A stretch of DNA of 64,000 nt from NCBI GenBank assembly GCA_017983675.1, contig JAGOAZ010000003.1:98719-162718 (forward strand). Reading direction: 5' to 3'. Source of the stretch: Fluviicola sp. (lineage in GTDB: Bacteria > Bacteroidota > Bacteroidia > Flavobacteriales_D > Crocinitomicaceae). The position numbers and the translations under genes are program-made. Numbering within the stretch: the first letter of the stretch is position 1; every line of letters starts with the position of its first letter. The notes below the pieces were generated by a model, which had not been told where the DNA came from, did no database searches, and saw only the letters and a program-made list of their open reading frames with translations. Below, one piece after another: positions 8,553 to 18,745 of this stretch.

Positions 8553-9232
8553 AAATTTGGACTAAGTTCGTGTGTTTTGTAGAAGTCTTCTATGTATTTA
8601 ACCGCGTCGTCTGCAGTGTCCACGATATTCAAATAATTCATGTCTTCTGCAGAAATATTGTGTTCCTTTTCTAGCATGATTTCTTTGACCCATTTCACTA
8701 ATCCTGTCCAATAATCTGATCCAATTAATACAATTGGTCGTTTTGTGATTTTCTTTGTTTGGATAAGCGTAATTGCTTCAAACAATTCGTCCATCGTTCC
8801 AAAGCCACCAGGCATTACCACAAATCCTTGGGAATACTTCACAAAGATGACTTTACGCACAAAGAAATAATCGAAATTGATATTGTGGTCGCGGTCAATG
8901 TATTTGTTGTGAAATTGTTCGAAAGGCAAGTCAATATTTAACCCAACAGATTTTCCACCAACATTGTACGCTCCTTTGTTTCCTGCTTCCATAATTCCAG
9001 GTCCACCACCTGTAATAACGCCGTAACCTGCTGCAGCCAATTTCGCTCCAATTTCGGAACTTAATTGATAGTAGGGACTTGTTTCAGGCGTTCGAGCAGA
9101 ACCGAAAATAGAAATACATGGACCGATGCGTGCCATACGTTCGTAACCTTCAACAAATTCGGACATGATTTTAAAGATTGCCCAGCTATCATTTGTTTTT
9201 ATTTCATTCCAATCTTTTGAGGTAACGTTCAT
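8549..9232 (-). CDS. LOG-family nucleotide 5'-monophosphate phosphoribohydrolase
   Basis: A 227-residue Rossmann-fold protein with the family motifs SIFGSARTP, ITGGGPGIMEAGNKGA and MPGGFGTMDELFE, the last being the PGGxGTxxE signature. LOG/TIGR00730 proteins cleave nucleoside monophosphates to base plus ribose 5-phosphate; in some organisms this releases cytokinins, but in this setting nucleotide salvage is the simpler reading. Cytoplasmic, no signal peptide. Its last codons overlap the end of kdtA on the other strand. The start ATG at 9232 is preceded by a gene-free stretch (9233-9401) without a clear promoter box on this strand. Confidence 0.85.
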   Translation of the reverse strand: MNVTSKDWNEIKTNDSWAIFKIMSEFVEGYERMARIGPCISIFGSARTPETSPYYQLSSEIGAKLAAAGYGVITGGGPGIMEAGNKGAYNVGGKSVGLNIDLPFEQFHNKYIDRDHNINFDYFFVRKVIFVKYSQGFVVMPGGFGTMDELFEAITLIQTKKITKRPIVLIGSDYWTGLVKWVKEIMLEKEHNISAEDMNYLNIVDTADDAVKYIEDFYKTHELSPNF

Positions 9233-9401
9233 ATGCTTTGTAAATGGTACGACTTGTATTATTCCGATGCATAAAATTACATTAATTCCTGTTACAATTT
9301 ATTAGAATTAACTGCCATTTTAACCTTGAACGATTTAGTATGCTGCAAAATGCGATTATTGAAAAAATATTTATTTATTATTGTGCTTCAAAAACTAGCA
9401 G

Positions 9402-9788
9402 ATGTTTGAATTAGCAGCAATAGAAGCAGCACACAGTAAAGTAAAATCCGGAGCGGATTTCCCAAATTATATCAATGAAATTCATGCATTGGGTGTGCAA
9501 CGATTCGAAACATGGGCTACTGATAGCCACACAGTTTATTTCGGTGAAAATAATTTTGAAGTACAAGCTCCAGCAGCTTTTTCACCTTTCAACATTGCAG
9601 ATAAGTGTCATTTGAACCAATTTCAAGAACGCTTGAGATTACACCAACAAGGTCAAACCGATTACGTTACCTTTTGTGCTGATTGCGCTGCCAACGGCAT
9701 TGAAAAATGGGTGATGGATTTAAACGCCAAAACTTGTTCCTATTTCGACAAAGCCAACAACGTTCAATTGGTCGAAACGCTTCCTTAA
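9402..9788 (+). CDS. DUF1398 family protein
   Basis: A 128-residue cytoplasmic protein beginning MFELAAIEAAHSKVKSGAD, the hallmark opening of DUF1398 (YbcV-like) proteins, with the usual FPNYINEIHALGV and a C-terminal YVTFCADCAANGIEKWVMDL. Three cysteines lie in the C-terminal third (C-x2-C within CADC). The family is small, widespread and of unknown function. It is flanked by a 169-base gap upstream and the end of uvrA downstream. The upstream gap (9233-9401) is AT-rich; a TATTATTG near the start is one base off the -7 consensus. Confidence 0.8.
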   Translation: MFELAAIEAAHSKVKSGADFPNYINEIHALGVQRFETWATDSHTVYFGENNFEVQAPAAFSPFNIADKCHLNQFQERLRLHQQGQTDYVTFCADCAANGIEKWVMDLNAKTCSYFDKANNVQLVETLP

Positions 9789-9795
9789 TCAGTTG

Positions 9796-12630
9796 TTACT
9801 TTCGAATCTTGTTCATGTGATCAATTTCCATTTTGAGGTAATTGGCGGTATGAGAAATAGCTGTGTGCTTTTTAATCAGTTCCTCTGGTGTTCCTTTACA
9901 AACAATTTTTCCGCCTTCTCGTCCGCCTTCGGGACCAACATCAATGATATGGTCGGCAACTTTGACAATATCTAAGTTATGTTCGATGACCAAAACTGTG
10001 TTTCCATCGTCAACTAAACGTTGCAAGACATCAATTAACATGCGAATATCTTCGAAATGTAAACCTGTACTTGGTTCATCAAGAATGTAAATCGTGTTAC
10101 CTGTTCCTCTTTTGGTCAACTCGCCTGAAAGTTTGATGCGTTGCGCTTCACCGCCACTTAACGTTGTAGAGGGTTGACCTAGTTTTATGTATCCCAATCC
10201 AACCGAATTCATGGTTGCTAAAGGCCGTTGTATTTTAGGAATATTTTCAAAGAAAACAGCAGCATCTTCGATGGTCATTTCCAATACATCGTTGATTGAT
10301 TTTCCTTTGTAACGAACTTCTAACGTTTCGCGGTTATAGCGTTTTCCATTACAGGTTTCACATTCCACATAAACGTCGGGAAGGAAGTTCATTTCAATGA
10401 CTTTCAGACCGCCACCTCCACATGTTTCACAACGACCACCAGCGACATTGAAAGAAAAACGGCCAGCTTTGTAGCCTCTGATTTGTGCTTCAGGTAAAGC
10501 TGCAAATAATGTTCTTATTTCTGTGAAAACATTGGTGTATGTTGCTGGATTACTTCGAGGTGTTCTCCCAATCGGGCTTTGATCTATTTCAATGACTTTA
10601 TCAATGTTTTCGAGCCCATGAATACTTTTGTATGGCATTGGTTTCTTAACACCGTTGTAAATATGTGCATTCAAAATCGGGTAGAGTGTGTGATTGATTA
10701 AAGTCGATTTTCCACTTCCAGAAACACCTGTTACACAGGTTAGCGTTCCCAAAGGAATGGTTAGATCAACATTTTTTAAATTATTTCCCGTTGCACCTTT
10801 TAACACGAGCGTTTTTTCGTTGCCTTTTCTGCGTTTTTTCGGTAAAGCGATTTCTAATTCCCCGTTCAAGTATTTTGTGGTCATGGAATCGGTGCTAATC
10901 AATTCATTGAATGGCGCAGCATTGACAATTTGTCCACCGTGAACACCAGCACCAGGACCGATATCAACAACATAATCTGCTGCTTCCATCATTTCACGGT
11001 CGTGTTCTACGACAATAACAGAATTTCCGGTATCGCGCAGTTTTTTGAGTGAATTGATCAATCTGGTATTATCACGTTGGTGCAAGCCAATACTTGGTTC
11101 ATCAAGAATGTACAGCACATTCATCAATTCAGAACCGATTTGAGTCGCCAAACGAATGCGTTGCGCTTCTCCTCCAGAAAGACTTCTAGCTGAGCGGTGT
11201 AATGTCAAATATTCCAACCCAACATCTAAGATGAAGCGCACACGATTACGAATTTCTTTTAATATTTCCGTTCCGATTAATTGTTGTTCTTTGGTGAGAT
11301 GGGTGGTGATGTTTTCGACCCAATTTGCCACCTCTAGCAAGTCCATTGCGGCAACTTCACCGAGATTTTTATCAGCGATGATAAAGTTTAACGCTTCTTT
11401 TTTGAGACGCGTTCCTTTGCAATCAGGACAAGTGATTTTATTCATGAAACTTTGTGCCCAACGTTGAATGCTTGCAGAACTTTCTTCTGCATGCCGCGCC
11501 ATAAATCCGGATAGACCTTCAAAACGAATGGTTGTGTCTTTTGCACTTGTTTCCAGCCCTTCATTACCATTTAAAATGACATGAATAATATCGTCTGGAA
11601 GGTCTTTTATTGGCGTGTTTAGTGTATATCCTTCTTGTTGTAAATAACTATCAATGCGCTCAAAAAACCAATTTTTCTTGTATTCTCCAACAGGTGCTAA
11701 ACCGCCTTTTTTGATACTTAAGTTTCCATCTGGGATGACTTTTTCGCGATCTATTTCTGCTATTTCCCCTAAACCATTACACGAGCTACATGCGCCATAA
11801 GGTGAATTGAACGAAAATAAACTTGGTTCCGGTTCCGGGTAAGAAATCCCGGTTGTTGGGCACATCAGAAAACGAGAGAAATGACGCACTTCATTGGATT
11901 CCATGTCGTGAATCATCATTGATTTCGCTCCGTGTTTCATTGCTAAAACAACCGCATCATAAATGCGTTTTTTATCGGTTTCGGCAATTTGCATGCGGTC
12001 GACCACCATTTCTATGTCGTGAATTTTGTAACGATCGAGGCGCATGCCACGTTCGATGTCAACAATTTCTCCGTCAACGCGTACTTTGGTAAAACCCATT
12101 TTAGCTATTTGCTCGAATAATTCGCGGTAATGACCTTTTCTTCCTTTGATTTTTGGCGCGAGCACATTCACTTTTTTTCCTTGAAAGTCTTTGATAATTA
12201 ACTCGGCAATTTGTTCATCGGAGTATTTGACCATTAGTTCGCCGGTATTGTACGAAATAGCCGTTCCTACACGTGCATACAATAAGCGCAAAAAGTCATA
12301 GATTTCAGTAATCGTTCCTACGGTGGAACGTGGGCTTCTTGAAACCGTTTTTTGTTCGATTGCAATAACAGGACTCAAGCCATCTATTTTTTCGACATCT
12401 GGACGTTCCAAACCACCTAAAAATTGGCGCGCATAAGCAGAAAATGTTTCGATATAGCGGCGTTGCCCCTCAGCAAAAATGGTATCAAAAGCAAGCGAAG
12501 ATTTTCCGCTACCGCTCAAACCAGTGAATACAACGAGTTTATTTCGGGGAATTGAAAGCGAAACATTTTTTAAATTATGTTCTTTCGCTCCGTAAATATC
12601 GATTGAATCTTGTTTTGTTTTTTCAGCCAT
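9796..12630 (-). CDS. uvrA: UvrABC system protein A
   Basis: A 944-residue damage-recognition ATPase of nucleotide excision repair. Two ABC modules are visible: Walker [13 protein letters not shown] and [12 protein letters not shown], each with a signature LSGGEAQRI. The C-terminal zinc module CETCGGG...CETC is intact. In the first module the pair reads CPTTG...CSSC, so one expected cysteine is Thr; as I recall this is common in Bacteroidota UvrA. A GTG at 12642 is possible, but the ATG at 12630 gives [20 protein letters not shown] and is preferred. A -7 box and an inverted repeat lie just upstream. It is co-directional with the polysaccharide minus arm but likely has its own promoter. Confidence 0.96.
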   Translation of the reverse strand: MAEKTKQDSIDIYGAKEHNLKNVSLSIPRNKLVVFTGLSGSGKSSLAFDTIFAEGQRRYIETFSAYARQFLGGLERPDVEKIDGLSPVIAIEQKTVSRSPRSTVGTITEIYDFLRLLYARVGTAISYNTGELMVKYSDEQIAELIIKDFQGKKVNVLAPKIKGRKGHYRELFEQIAKMGFTKVRVDGEIVDIERGMRLDRYKIHDIEMVVDRMQIAETDKKRIYDAVVLAMKHGAKSMMIHDMESNEVRHFSRFLMCPTTGISYPEPEPSLFSFNSPYGACSSCNGLGEIAEIDREKVIPDGNLSIKKGGLAPVGEYKKNWFFERIDSYLQQEGYTLNTPIKDLPDDIIHVILNGNEGLETSAKDTTIRFEGLSGFMARHAEESSASIQRWAQSFMNKITCPDCKGTRLKKEALNFIIADKNLGEVAAMDLLEVANWVENITTHLTKEQQLIGTEILKEIRNRVRFILDVGLEYLTLHRSARSLSGGEAQRIRLATQIGSELMNVLYILDEPSIGLHQRDNTRLINSLKKLRDTGNSVIVVEHDREMMEAADYVVDIGPGAGVHGGQIVNAAPFNELISTDSMTTKYLNGELEIALPKKRRKGNEKTLVLKGATGNNLKNVDLTIPLGTLTCVTGVSGSGKSTLINHTLYPILNAHIYNGVKKPMPYKSIHGLENIDKVIEIDQSPIGRTPRSNPATYTNVFTEIRTLFAALPEAQIRGYKAGRFSFNVAGGRCETCGGGGLKVIEMNFLPDVYVECETCNGKRYNRETLEVRYKGKSINDVLEMTIEDAAVFFENIPKIQRPLATMNSVGLGYIKLGQPSTTLSGGEAQRIKLSGELTKRGTGNTIYILDEPSTGLHFEDIRMLIDVLQRLVDDGNTVLVIEHNLDIVKVADHIIDVGPEGGREGGKIVCKGTPEELIKKHTAISHTANYLKMEIDHMNKIRK

Positions 12631-12660
12631 AATCGTTTCCACTACAGCGCTAAATCAGGC

Positions 12661-12683
12661 TGTTCTTTCTAAGAACAAAATTA
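12661..12683 (-). promoter_or_regulatory. uvrA promoter box with overlapping inverted repeat
   Basis: On the minus strand TAATTTTG (12683-12676) matches the -7 consensus and is followed at once by TGTTCTT-AGA-AAGAACA (12677-12661), a perfect 7-base inverted repeat with a 3-base spacer spanning the expected transcription start. No U-tract follows, so it is not a terminator for the upstream gene. It may be an operator for a repressor or an mRNA hairpin. It is not the GAAC-N4-GTTC LexA site of Gram-positive bacteria. Confidence 0.5.
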
Positions 12684-12728
12684 CAAGTAAATGGTTTAAA
12701 ACGGTGAACTTTTGAAAATAAACGGCAG

Positions 12729-13799
12729 TTATTTTTTTTGTTGAAAACGAATGGTTTTTTCGTACAAGAAAATAAAAATAGCAACCACATAAATGGTTAA
12801 ACCGTAAACGAGTCCAATCATGTTCCATTTGGCCGCATAGATTGCAATAATTGAAACGATTAACGAAATAATTGAAAGCAATAAAAAGATGTACCAAACT
12901 TGTCTGTCACTATAACCTGCATACACCAAATGATGCGTTGTGTGGTCTTTTCCACCAACCATTGGGTTTTGACCTTTTTTTAATCGATTGATCACAACAC
13001 TAAGCGTATCAACTAGCGTGGGACCAAATGCAATCAGAATTATTATTAATCCAATAAGTGGTGATTCATTTGTTTTCACACCAATGTTTGACAAATCATG
13101 GATGGCAAAAAACGCCGTGAATAAACCAATGAATTGACTTCCCGCATCACCCATGAACAACTTAGACGGATGAATATTGTAATAGAGAAAACCAACGATT
13201 GCACCAATCTGAATACACAATGTTAGTGTCCATAAATTCATGTTCCAATCATATAAAATAATGTCACTTGCCAAGCAGGTTGAAAGGATAAACAAGGCAT
13301 TTGTCCCAGTAATTCCATCCATATTATCAAGCATGTTGAGTGAGTTCATGATCAACACGACCCAAGAAATTGTTAAAAACGCGTTTATTGTAAAACTTGG
13401 CGTAATAGCAATGAGCGAATCAGTTGCAACTAAAATTACGCCACAAAGTATTTGTACAGCTAATTTCAGATAAGGTTTTGTATTGTATGCATCATCGGCT
13501 AGTCCCATAATAAAGGCAATAAGTCCTGCGCCAAATAATCCAACAAATTCTTTATTATGAAAAATATTTTCAGCGTAAAAAATGATGGAATAGGCGATTG
13601 CACCGAGTAAAAAAGCCACAAAAAAAGCCACGCCGCCAAGTGACGGTTTAGATTCATTGGACCAACGAACAGTGATGTCGTTTTTGTTTCTAATCCCAAG
13701 CGTTTGCGAAAAACTTAACAGCAATTTGTTGCTAACGAGACTAATAATTAGCCCAATTACAAAAAAACAACAACCTGCAAAAATTATTTCAACTAACAT
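12729..13799 (-). CDS. WecA/TagO-type undecaprenyl-phosphate glycosyl-1-phosphate transferase
   Basis: A 356-residue polytopic membrane enzyme (about 10-11 helices) of the MraY/WecA family, which loads the first sugar-1-phosphate onto undecaprenyl phosphate. The catalytic and substrate motifs are in order: GLADD, NMLDNMDG, FMGDAGS and the cytoplasmic GGKDHTTHHL loop; the last marks the WecA/TagO branch rather than MraY. It probably initiates the repeat unit of the polysaccharide made by this locus, using a UDP-HexNAc. Its ATG shares one base with the stop of rfbC, so the two are translationally coupled. Confidence 0.9.
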   Translation of the reverse strand: MLVEIIFAGCCFFVIGLIISLVSNKLLLSFSQTLGIRNKNDITVRWSNESKPSLGGVAFFVAFLLGAIAYSIIFYAENIFHNKEFVGLFGAGLIAFIMGLADDAYNTKPYLKLAVQILCGVILVATDSLIAITPSFTINAFLTISWVVLIMNSLNMLDNMDGITGTNALFILSTCLASDIILYDWNMNLWTLTLCIQIGAIVGFLYYNIHPSKLFMGDAGSQFIGLFTAFFAIHDLSNIGVKTNESPLIGLIIILIAFGPTLVDTLSVVINRLKKGQNPMVGGKDHTTHHLVYAGYSDRQVWYIFLLLSIISLIVSIIAIYAAKWNMIGLVYGLTIYVVAIFIFLYEKTIRFQQKK

Positions 13800-14344
13800 T
13801 AGAAAGGTGAGATGAATGAATTAAAAGTTGTAGCTAGTTCGTCTTTTGGTGATAAAATAGGTTGTTGGATTTCCCAATTGATTCCTAATGTTTCATCGTT
13901 CCAAAGTAACCCGTCTTCAGCTGCTTTGTTGTAATAATTGGTGCATTTGTATTGGAAAACGGTATCATCTTCCAAAGCAACAAAACCATGAGCAAAACCT
14001 GCTGGAATCCACAATTGTCTTTTGTTTTCAGCAGATAATTCAACAGCAACATGTTTGCCGTAGGTCGAAGAATTTTTGCGAATATCAACAGCAACATCTA
14101 TTACACTACCTGCGATAACACGAACAAGTTTTCCTTGCGCAAAAGGTGGTTTTTGAAAGTGCAATCCTCTGAGCACGTCTTTTTTTGAAATAGATTCGTT
14201 TTCTTGAACAAATGTTATTTCTTCACCAATAAGTTGGTTAAATTTTTGTTGCTGAAAACTCTCAAAAAAAACACCACGGTCATCTTTTAAGACCATTGGT
14301 TCAATGATAAACACATCTTTGATATCAGTTGGTAATGCTGTCAT
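13799..14344 (-). CDS. rfbC: dTDP-4-dehydrorhamnose 3,5-epimerase RfbC
   Basis: A 181-residue cupin-type epimerase acting on dTDP-4-keto-6-deoxyglucose. The core reads LRGLHFQKPPFAQGKLVRV with the catalytic His62, then SVIDVAVDIRKNS and WIPAGFAHGFVAL. Length is typical. The preceding enzyme, RfbB, is encoded on the other arm of the locus (26741-27787), but RfbA and RfbD are not in the window, so either they lie elsewhere or a different 6-deoxysugar is made. It sits 5 bases after the Wzc gene and overlaps the WecA-type gene by one base. Confidence 0.93.
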   Translation of the reverse strand: MTALPTDIKDVFIIEPMVLKDDRGVFFESFQQQKFNQLIGEEITFVQENESISKKDVLRGLHFQKPPFAQGKLVRVIAGSVIDVAVDIRKNSSTYGKHVAVELSAENKRQLWIPAGFAHGFVALEDDTVFQYKCTNYYNKAAEDGLLWNDETLGINWEIQQPILSPKDELATTFNSFISPF

Positions 14345-14349
14345 TATTA

Positions 14350-16659
14350 TTATTTTTCTTCATCGTAATACCCATACCCATACCCAAATTCGTTTTTAGA
14401 AATGGATACATTATTTAGGATGACATTGATGTTTTTAATTTGCTTTAATTGATACAATTCATTTATTTTTTTAGCAAAAATTCGTTTTGAATAATTTGAC
14501 TTAAATACATAAATTGGTATGTCAGAATCAGATAATACTTTCACACCGTCCGTTACTATTCCAACAGGAGGACTATCAATGACAACGATATCGTAGCGTT
14601 CTTTTAATGTGTTTAAGATGTGATTAAACGCTTCACTTAAAATGAGTTCTGATGGATTTGGCGGAATGCTTCCTGCAGAAATAACGTCCAAGTTTTCAAT
14701 TTCTGTATGTAAAATGACATCATCCAAAGCAACAGTGCCAATGATAGCGTTACTCATTCCTGCATCATTTTGCTTTCCTAAACCAAGGTGAACTTTTGGT
14801 TTGCGCAAATCAAGATCAATCAGTATTACTTTTTTGTCGGAAAGCGCTAGGATTCCAGCAAGATTCAAGGCAACAAATGTTTTTCCTTCACCAGAAATAG
14901 ACGAAGAAATTGCAATTGTTTTTGCTTGTGAATTGATGAAATTTATATTTGTACGAATATTACGAAGCGATTCAGCTAAAATCGATTTTGATGAATTGTG
15001 AACAACAAGTTCACTGTAACCAACTTTGTTTTTTATTTCTGGAATAGAGCCTAAAACAATCGCATTTTGGTGCAATAATAATTTTAAATCATCAACCGTC
15101 GTAATTTCATTGTAAGTGAGGTATTTTATCACTAGAATACTGATTCCTAAAACAATACCAATAAAAATAAACACACCATAAGTTCTGTTTTTGTTTGGAC
15201 TTATTGGGGTTTTAGAAAGCGTAGCTTGATTAAGTATACGGTTGTTGGATGTGTAGCCTGCATTCGAAATGGAGTAGAGGATTTTTTTCTCGGTTAGGAG
15301 CGTAAAATATTTATCGTTCAACTCTTGCAATGATTTCAATCGGTTAAATTCCATTTTCTTTTCGGGCAATGAAATATACTCCCCTTCAAAGCCATTTATT
15401 TTTGATCGAATTAACTGTGCGCTTGTTTGCAAACGGTCAAAAATCACTTCCACACTTCTACGAATATTTTGAATTTTGAATGAAAGTTTAGCTTGGATAT
15501 TTTTTATTTCGTTATGATTTTCATTGATAGTGGTAAGCAATTCTTCTTTTCTTTCTAATAAAAGATTCAAATCGTTGATCTGTTTTGTTAATGATAACTC
15601 AAAACTTTTCCCAAGCATTTCGGGTAACAAACGGTATATTTCCAAGCGATTAGGATCTTTGGTTAGTTTGTTTTTCACCAAATTTAAAGTAGCCAATTCA
15701 TCTTGAATGACAAAAAGTTGATTTTGGTACAACGTTATATTTGCAGTGAGGTTATCGCTCGACATTTCTGGGTCAGCCAGTTGCGTTGATCGTTGGTATT
15801 GACTGAGGCTATCTTTGGAAAGTTGTAGTTCACCTGCAATAGAGTCAATTTGTTGTTCTAAAAAGTTCAAAATGTTTTCAGAACTTTTCCGTTTCATTTC
15901 TTCATCATACAAAAAGAAAGCATTTGCAATTGATTTTGATATGTCGTAACAAAACTCTGCATTGTTGCCGATGTATTTGATTTCAATTGTTTTGGCAAGT
16001 GCATCAAGTGGTTCGACAACTAAATTCGGTAACAACCTCGTTACTAATTCATTCCGGTTATTGAAGGAGAAATAAAGATCATTTTCATTATCATCAGCTA
16101 AAAAGTCATTCCATGAATTTATTTTGATACTCACATCAAAATGCGGAGTTTTAAGTCGTTGATTGGGTAATGAATTAAACGTGAATTTTTCCCCATTTAA
16201 GGTGTATTTTACTTCTATTTGTTGCGCTTTTGCTCTCAGAAAAATAGGCACAGAACACAAGGAGCTATCACTCAAAGAGTAAGGCAAAATGGTGAAGGTA
16301 CTTTGGTGATATTTTTCTTCTGTCAAAAATTTACCTTTGGAAAAAAGGGAAACATTTAAGTTTAATTGTTGAAGTGCTAAATCAAATAAAAACTCGGAGC
16401 GCAACAATTCCAATTCACTGGAAATATTATCTTTCGTGTTGATGTTTTCAATTTCAAGTAGTTCTTTCCCTTTGTCTTTTTCGCCCAATTGAATGACTAT
16501 TCGCGATTCATAAAGCGGTTTTGTGTAACGTAAATAAACAAAAGCGAGCAAGCCCATCAAGCCAACAGCCAACAAAGCCATCCACCAATATCGACGAACA
16601 ATAACGCGCGCTATTGTCGTATTAAAATCTTTATTTACGACGAAAGTTGATGTAGTCAC
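14350..16659 (-). CDS. Wzc-type polysaccharide co-polymerase with BY-kinase domain
   Basis: A 769-residue inner-membrane protein. It has an N-terminal Wzz domain with a membrane helix at about residues 25-45, a long periplasmic coiled-coil stretch, a second helix (GVFIFIGIVLGISILVI), then a cytoplasmic bacterial tyrosine kinase. Kinase motifs: Walker A SSISGEGKT (about residue 590), Walker A' VILIDLDLRKP, Walker B IVVIDSPP. The C-terminus carries the tyrosine cluster YGYGYYDEEK, the autophosphorylation tail. It controls chain export and length together with the Wza protein just upstream. The matching PHP-type phosphatase is on the plus arm at 27794-28534. Confidence 0.93.
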   Translation of the reverse strand: MTTSTFVVNKDFNTTIARVIVRRYWWMALLAVGLMGLLAFVYLRYTKPLYESRIVIQLGEKDKGKELLEIENINTKDNISSELELLRSEFLFDLALQQLNLNVSLFSKGKFLTEEKYHQSTFTILPYSLSDSSLCSVPIFLRAKAQQIEVKYTLNGEKFTFNSLPNQRLKTPHFDVSIKINSWNDFLADDNENDLYFSFNNRNELVTRLLPNLVVEPLDALAKTIEIKYIGNNAEFCYDISKSIANAFFLYDEEMKRKSSENILNFLEQQIDSIAGELQLSKDSLSQYQRSTQLADPEMSSDNLTANITLYQNQLFVIQDELATLNLVKNKLTKDPNRLEIYRLLPEMLGKSFELSLTKQINDLNLLLERKEELLTTINENHNEIKNIQAKLSFKIQNIRRSVEVIFDRLQTSAQLIRSKINGFEGEYISLPEKKMEFNRLKSLQELNDKYFTLLTEKKILYSISNAGYTSNNRILNQATLSKTPISPNKNRTYGVFIFIGIVLGISILVIKYLTYNEITTVDDLKLLLHQNAIVLGSIPEIKNKVGYSELVVHNSSKSILAESLRNIRTNINFINSQAKTIAISSSISGEGKTFVALNLAGILALSDKKVILIDLDLRKPKVHLGLGKQNDAGMSNAIIGTVALDDVILHTEIENLDVISAGSIPPNPSELILSEAFNHILNTLKERYDIVVIDSPPVGIVTDGVKVLSDSDIPIYVFKSNYSKRIFAKKINELYQLKQIKNINVILNNVSISKNEFGYGYGYYDEEK

Positions 16660-16660
16660 T

Positions 16661-17425
16661 TTATTTTAATGTTGTAATTACGGTAAAAATAACCAAAACA
16701 CTTGAAAAAAGTGATAATATTGGCGCAGTGTTGTTCAGGAATTCTTTTGCAACTTGTTCTCTTGGCTCAACATAGACGTAATCATTTGCCTGAACAATCA
16801 AATCAGCATATTTCAATCCTTCAATAGTTGACAAGTCCATGGTATAAACTTTTCGTTGTTTGTTTTCAACGCGCATCAACTTTACTTTTGCACTTTTTCC
16901 TCTATCAGCAATCCCGCCTGCCATCGCAATCACTTCCATCAATGTTGTGTTGTCATTTTGTAAATTCACCACTTTCGCATCGGCTCCATTTCCGGTAAAT
17001 ACGATCACGCGTCTGTTGGTAACTTTTACTTGCACAAACGGATCAAGATAACCGTTTTTTTGGTATAACTTTGACAAAGTGTCTTCACATTTTTTAATAG
17101 TTAATCCTTCCAACTGCACAGCGCCCAAAAGTGGCAAATCACTTGTGCCATCAGTTCGAACTAAATAGGTGATTGCTTTCGCTTGTTTTATTTCAGGGTC
17201 AATCCCATTCATGCCGTTGACTATTTTTTCGCCATTATTGACGAATAGCTGAAATTCAAGCACATCATTTTTTGCAATTGTATAATCGCTGATGGGCGTT
17301 AATGGGATACTATCAGCGGATGCGTATTCACCTTGTGGCTCAACAAAAAGCAAGTTTTTATTGATGTTACAAGCAGAAAGATAGGACACTATTAAAAGAA
17401 AACCGATATTTTTTAGCTGACTCAT
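16661..17425 (-). CDS. Wza-type polysaccharide export lipoprotein
   Basis: A 254-residue outer-membrane-directed lipoprotein with lipobox LSAC (Cys19). A polysaccharide export domain follows (DYTIAKNDVLEFQLF, then YLVRTDGTSDLPLLGAVQLEG), then SLBB-like segments (RRVIVFTGNGADAKVV, MEVIAMAGGI). A hydrophobic helix near the C-terminus (ILSLFSSVLVIFTVIT) may be the membrane-spanning barrel helix of Wza-type channels. It forms the exit pore with the Wzc protein, whose gene starts one base past its stop. It overlaps the glycosyltransferase gene by 4 bases. Confidence 0.9.
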   Translation of the reverse strand: MSQLKNIGFLLIVSYLSACNINKNLLFVEPQGEYASADSIPLTPISDYTIAKNDVLEFQLFVNNGEKIVNGMNGIDPEIKQAKAITYLVRTDGTSDLPLLGAVQLEGLTIKKCEDTLSKLYQKNGYLDPFVQVKVTNRRVIVFTGNGADAKVVNLQNDNTTLMEVIAMAGGIADRGKSAKVKLMRVENKQRKVYTMDLSTIEGLKYADLIVQANDYVYVEPREQVAKEFLNNTAPILSLFSSVLVIFTVITTLK

Positions 17426-18591
17426 ATTTTTTTATTTTGTAATAAATCACGGTAAAGCGATTCAGTTTGTTGTACCAAATTACTGTAATGAAATTTGTTT
17501 TTCACAAATGTCCAACTTTTTTCAGACATTTCAGCGCGAAGTTCTTTTGATTCAATCAATTTTTCAAGCGCTCGTGCAAAGGCATTTGGATCGTTTTTTG
17601 GAACCACAAATCCTGTTTCGTTGGGAATAAGAATATCTTTTACGCCCCCAACATCTGTACTAACCACAGGAAGATTACATGCTTGTGCTTCTATTAAACT
17701 AACGGGCGTCCCTTCGTTATTAGACGTTAAACACATGATATCCATTCCAGCATTGAACGTTGCTATGTCTTTGATCCAACTGGTCATTTCAATCCGAACA
17801 TCAAACATTTTTGTTAATCGCGCGACTTCTCGTTCGATACGTTCTTTTTCCATTCCATCTCCAACGATAAAAAACCGTGCTGTGCATTTTTTTTGTGCCA
17901 ACAATTCGATAACAGAAAGAAAAAGAGCATGATTTTTTATTGGTGCTAAACGCCCAACAATAGCAACGGCTACTTCATCTGCTGAAAGTTGATATTTTTC
18001 TCGCGTTACCCGTCTTTTTTCTTCTAAATTTTCTTGAAACTGTCCCAAGTCAAATCCTAATGGAATAACAGCTATTTTTTCTGGTTTGCAGATATGAAAT
18101 TGTTGCGATAACTCCTCTTTTTGCAAGGGACTAATTGCAATAATTTTTGTTGATTTAGCAGCTAATCGACGTTCGATAAATTGAAAAAGTGCTGTTTTCA
18201 AACGCCCAAAATACGAATGAAAAACATGTCCGTGAAAGGTGTGAACAATGACGGGAACGTTACATGCTAAAGCAGCTTTTCGTCCCAACGCGCCTGCTTT
18301 TGAGGCGTGGGTGTGTACAATATCAGGTTTAAATTCCTGAATAATTTCCTTCAATTTGTTATAAGCAATTCGATCACTTTTGAAATTAGGAGTGCGTTGA
18401 AGCTCCTTGATTAAAAGAGGCTTTACGCCATATTTTTCAGGAATATACAAAGAGTCTTCTTCATCAGGTTCAGGTAGTCCACCGACCAATAATGTTTCAA
18501 AATCATCGGATAAAAAAGCGCTTAAAAAGGTGGCGTTATATGTTGGTCCACCTATATTAAATCGATTGATAATTCTGAGTACTCTTGGCAT
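17422..18591 (-). CDS. GT4-family glycosyltransferase
   Basis: A 389-residue GT-B glycosyltransferase, first gene of the minus arm. The N-terminal domain begins MPRVLRIINRFNIGGPTYNA with the glycine-rich acceptor loop, HTHASKAGALGRKAA follows, and the C-terminal domain has VGRLAPIKNHALFL and the nucleotide-sugar block NNEGTPVSLIEAQACNLPVV, the EX7E-type signature. The sugar cannot be read from sequence. A frame extends to 18618, but that TTG lies inside the -7 box at 18616-18623, so the ATG at 18591 is chosen. It is the only glycosyltransferase recognised in the locus besides the initiator. Confidence 0.9.
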   Translation of the reverse strand: MPRVLRIINRFNIGGPTYNATFLSAFLSDDFETLLVGGLPEPDEEDSLYIPEKYGVKPLLIKELQRTPNFKSDRIAYNKLKEIIQEFKPDIVHTHASKAGALGRKAALACNVPVIVHTFHGHVFHSYFGRLKTALFQFIERRLAAKSTKIIAISPLQKEELSQQFHICKPEKIAVIPLGFDLGQFQENLEEKRRVTREKYQLSADEVAVAIVGRLAPIKNHALFLSVIELLAQKKCTARFFIVGDGMEKERIEREVARLTKMFDVRIEMTSWIKDIATFNAGMDIMCLTSNNEGTPVSLIEAQACNLPVVSTDVGGVKDILIPNETGFVVPKNDPNAFARALEKLIESKELRAEMSEKSWTFVKNKFHYSNLVQQTESLYRDLLQNKKI

Positions 18592-18615
18592 GTAAATTGG
18601 TGTAAATTCTTCGTA

Positions 18616-18623
18616 CAAAAGTA
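18616..18623 (-). promoter_or_regulatory. -7 box for the polysaccharide minus arm
   Basis: TACTTTTG on the minus strand matches TAnnTTTG and ends 24 bases before the ATG at 18591. It probably drives the glycosyltransferase, wza, wzc, rfbC and wecA-type genes as one operon, since their spacings are 6 bases or less. No convincing -33 TTG is seen. Confidence 0.55.
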
Positions 18624-18745
18624 CTTATTTTTTAATTGATGGTAAAAATTAGTCTTTTAGGTCAATTATGCTATTGCATAATCAGTTGTTAAAAAGTTTT
18701 CGTTCACCTTATTTTTTCAGCTCTTTTTTCCACGAATTTTGGCAC

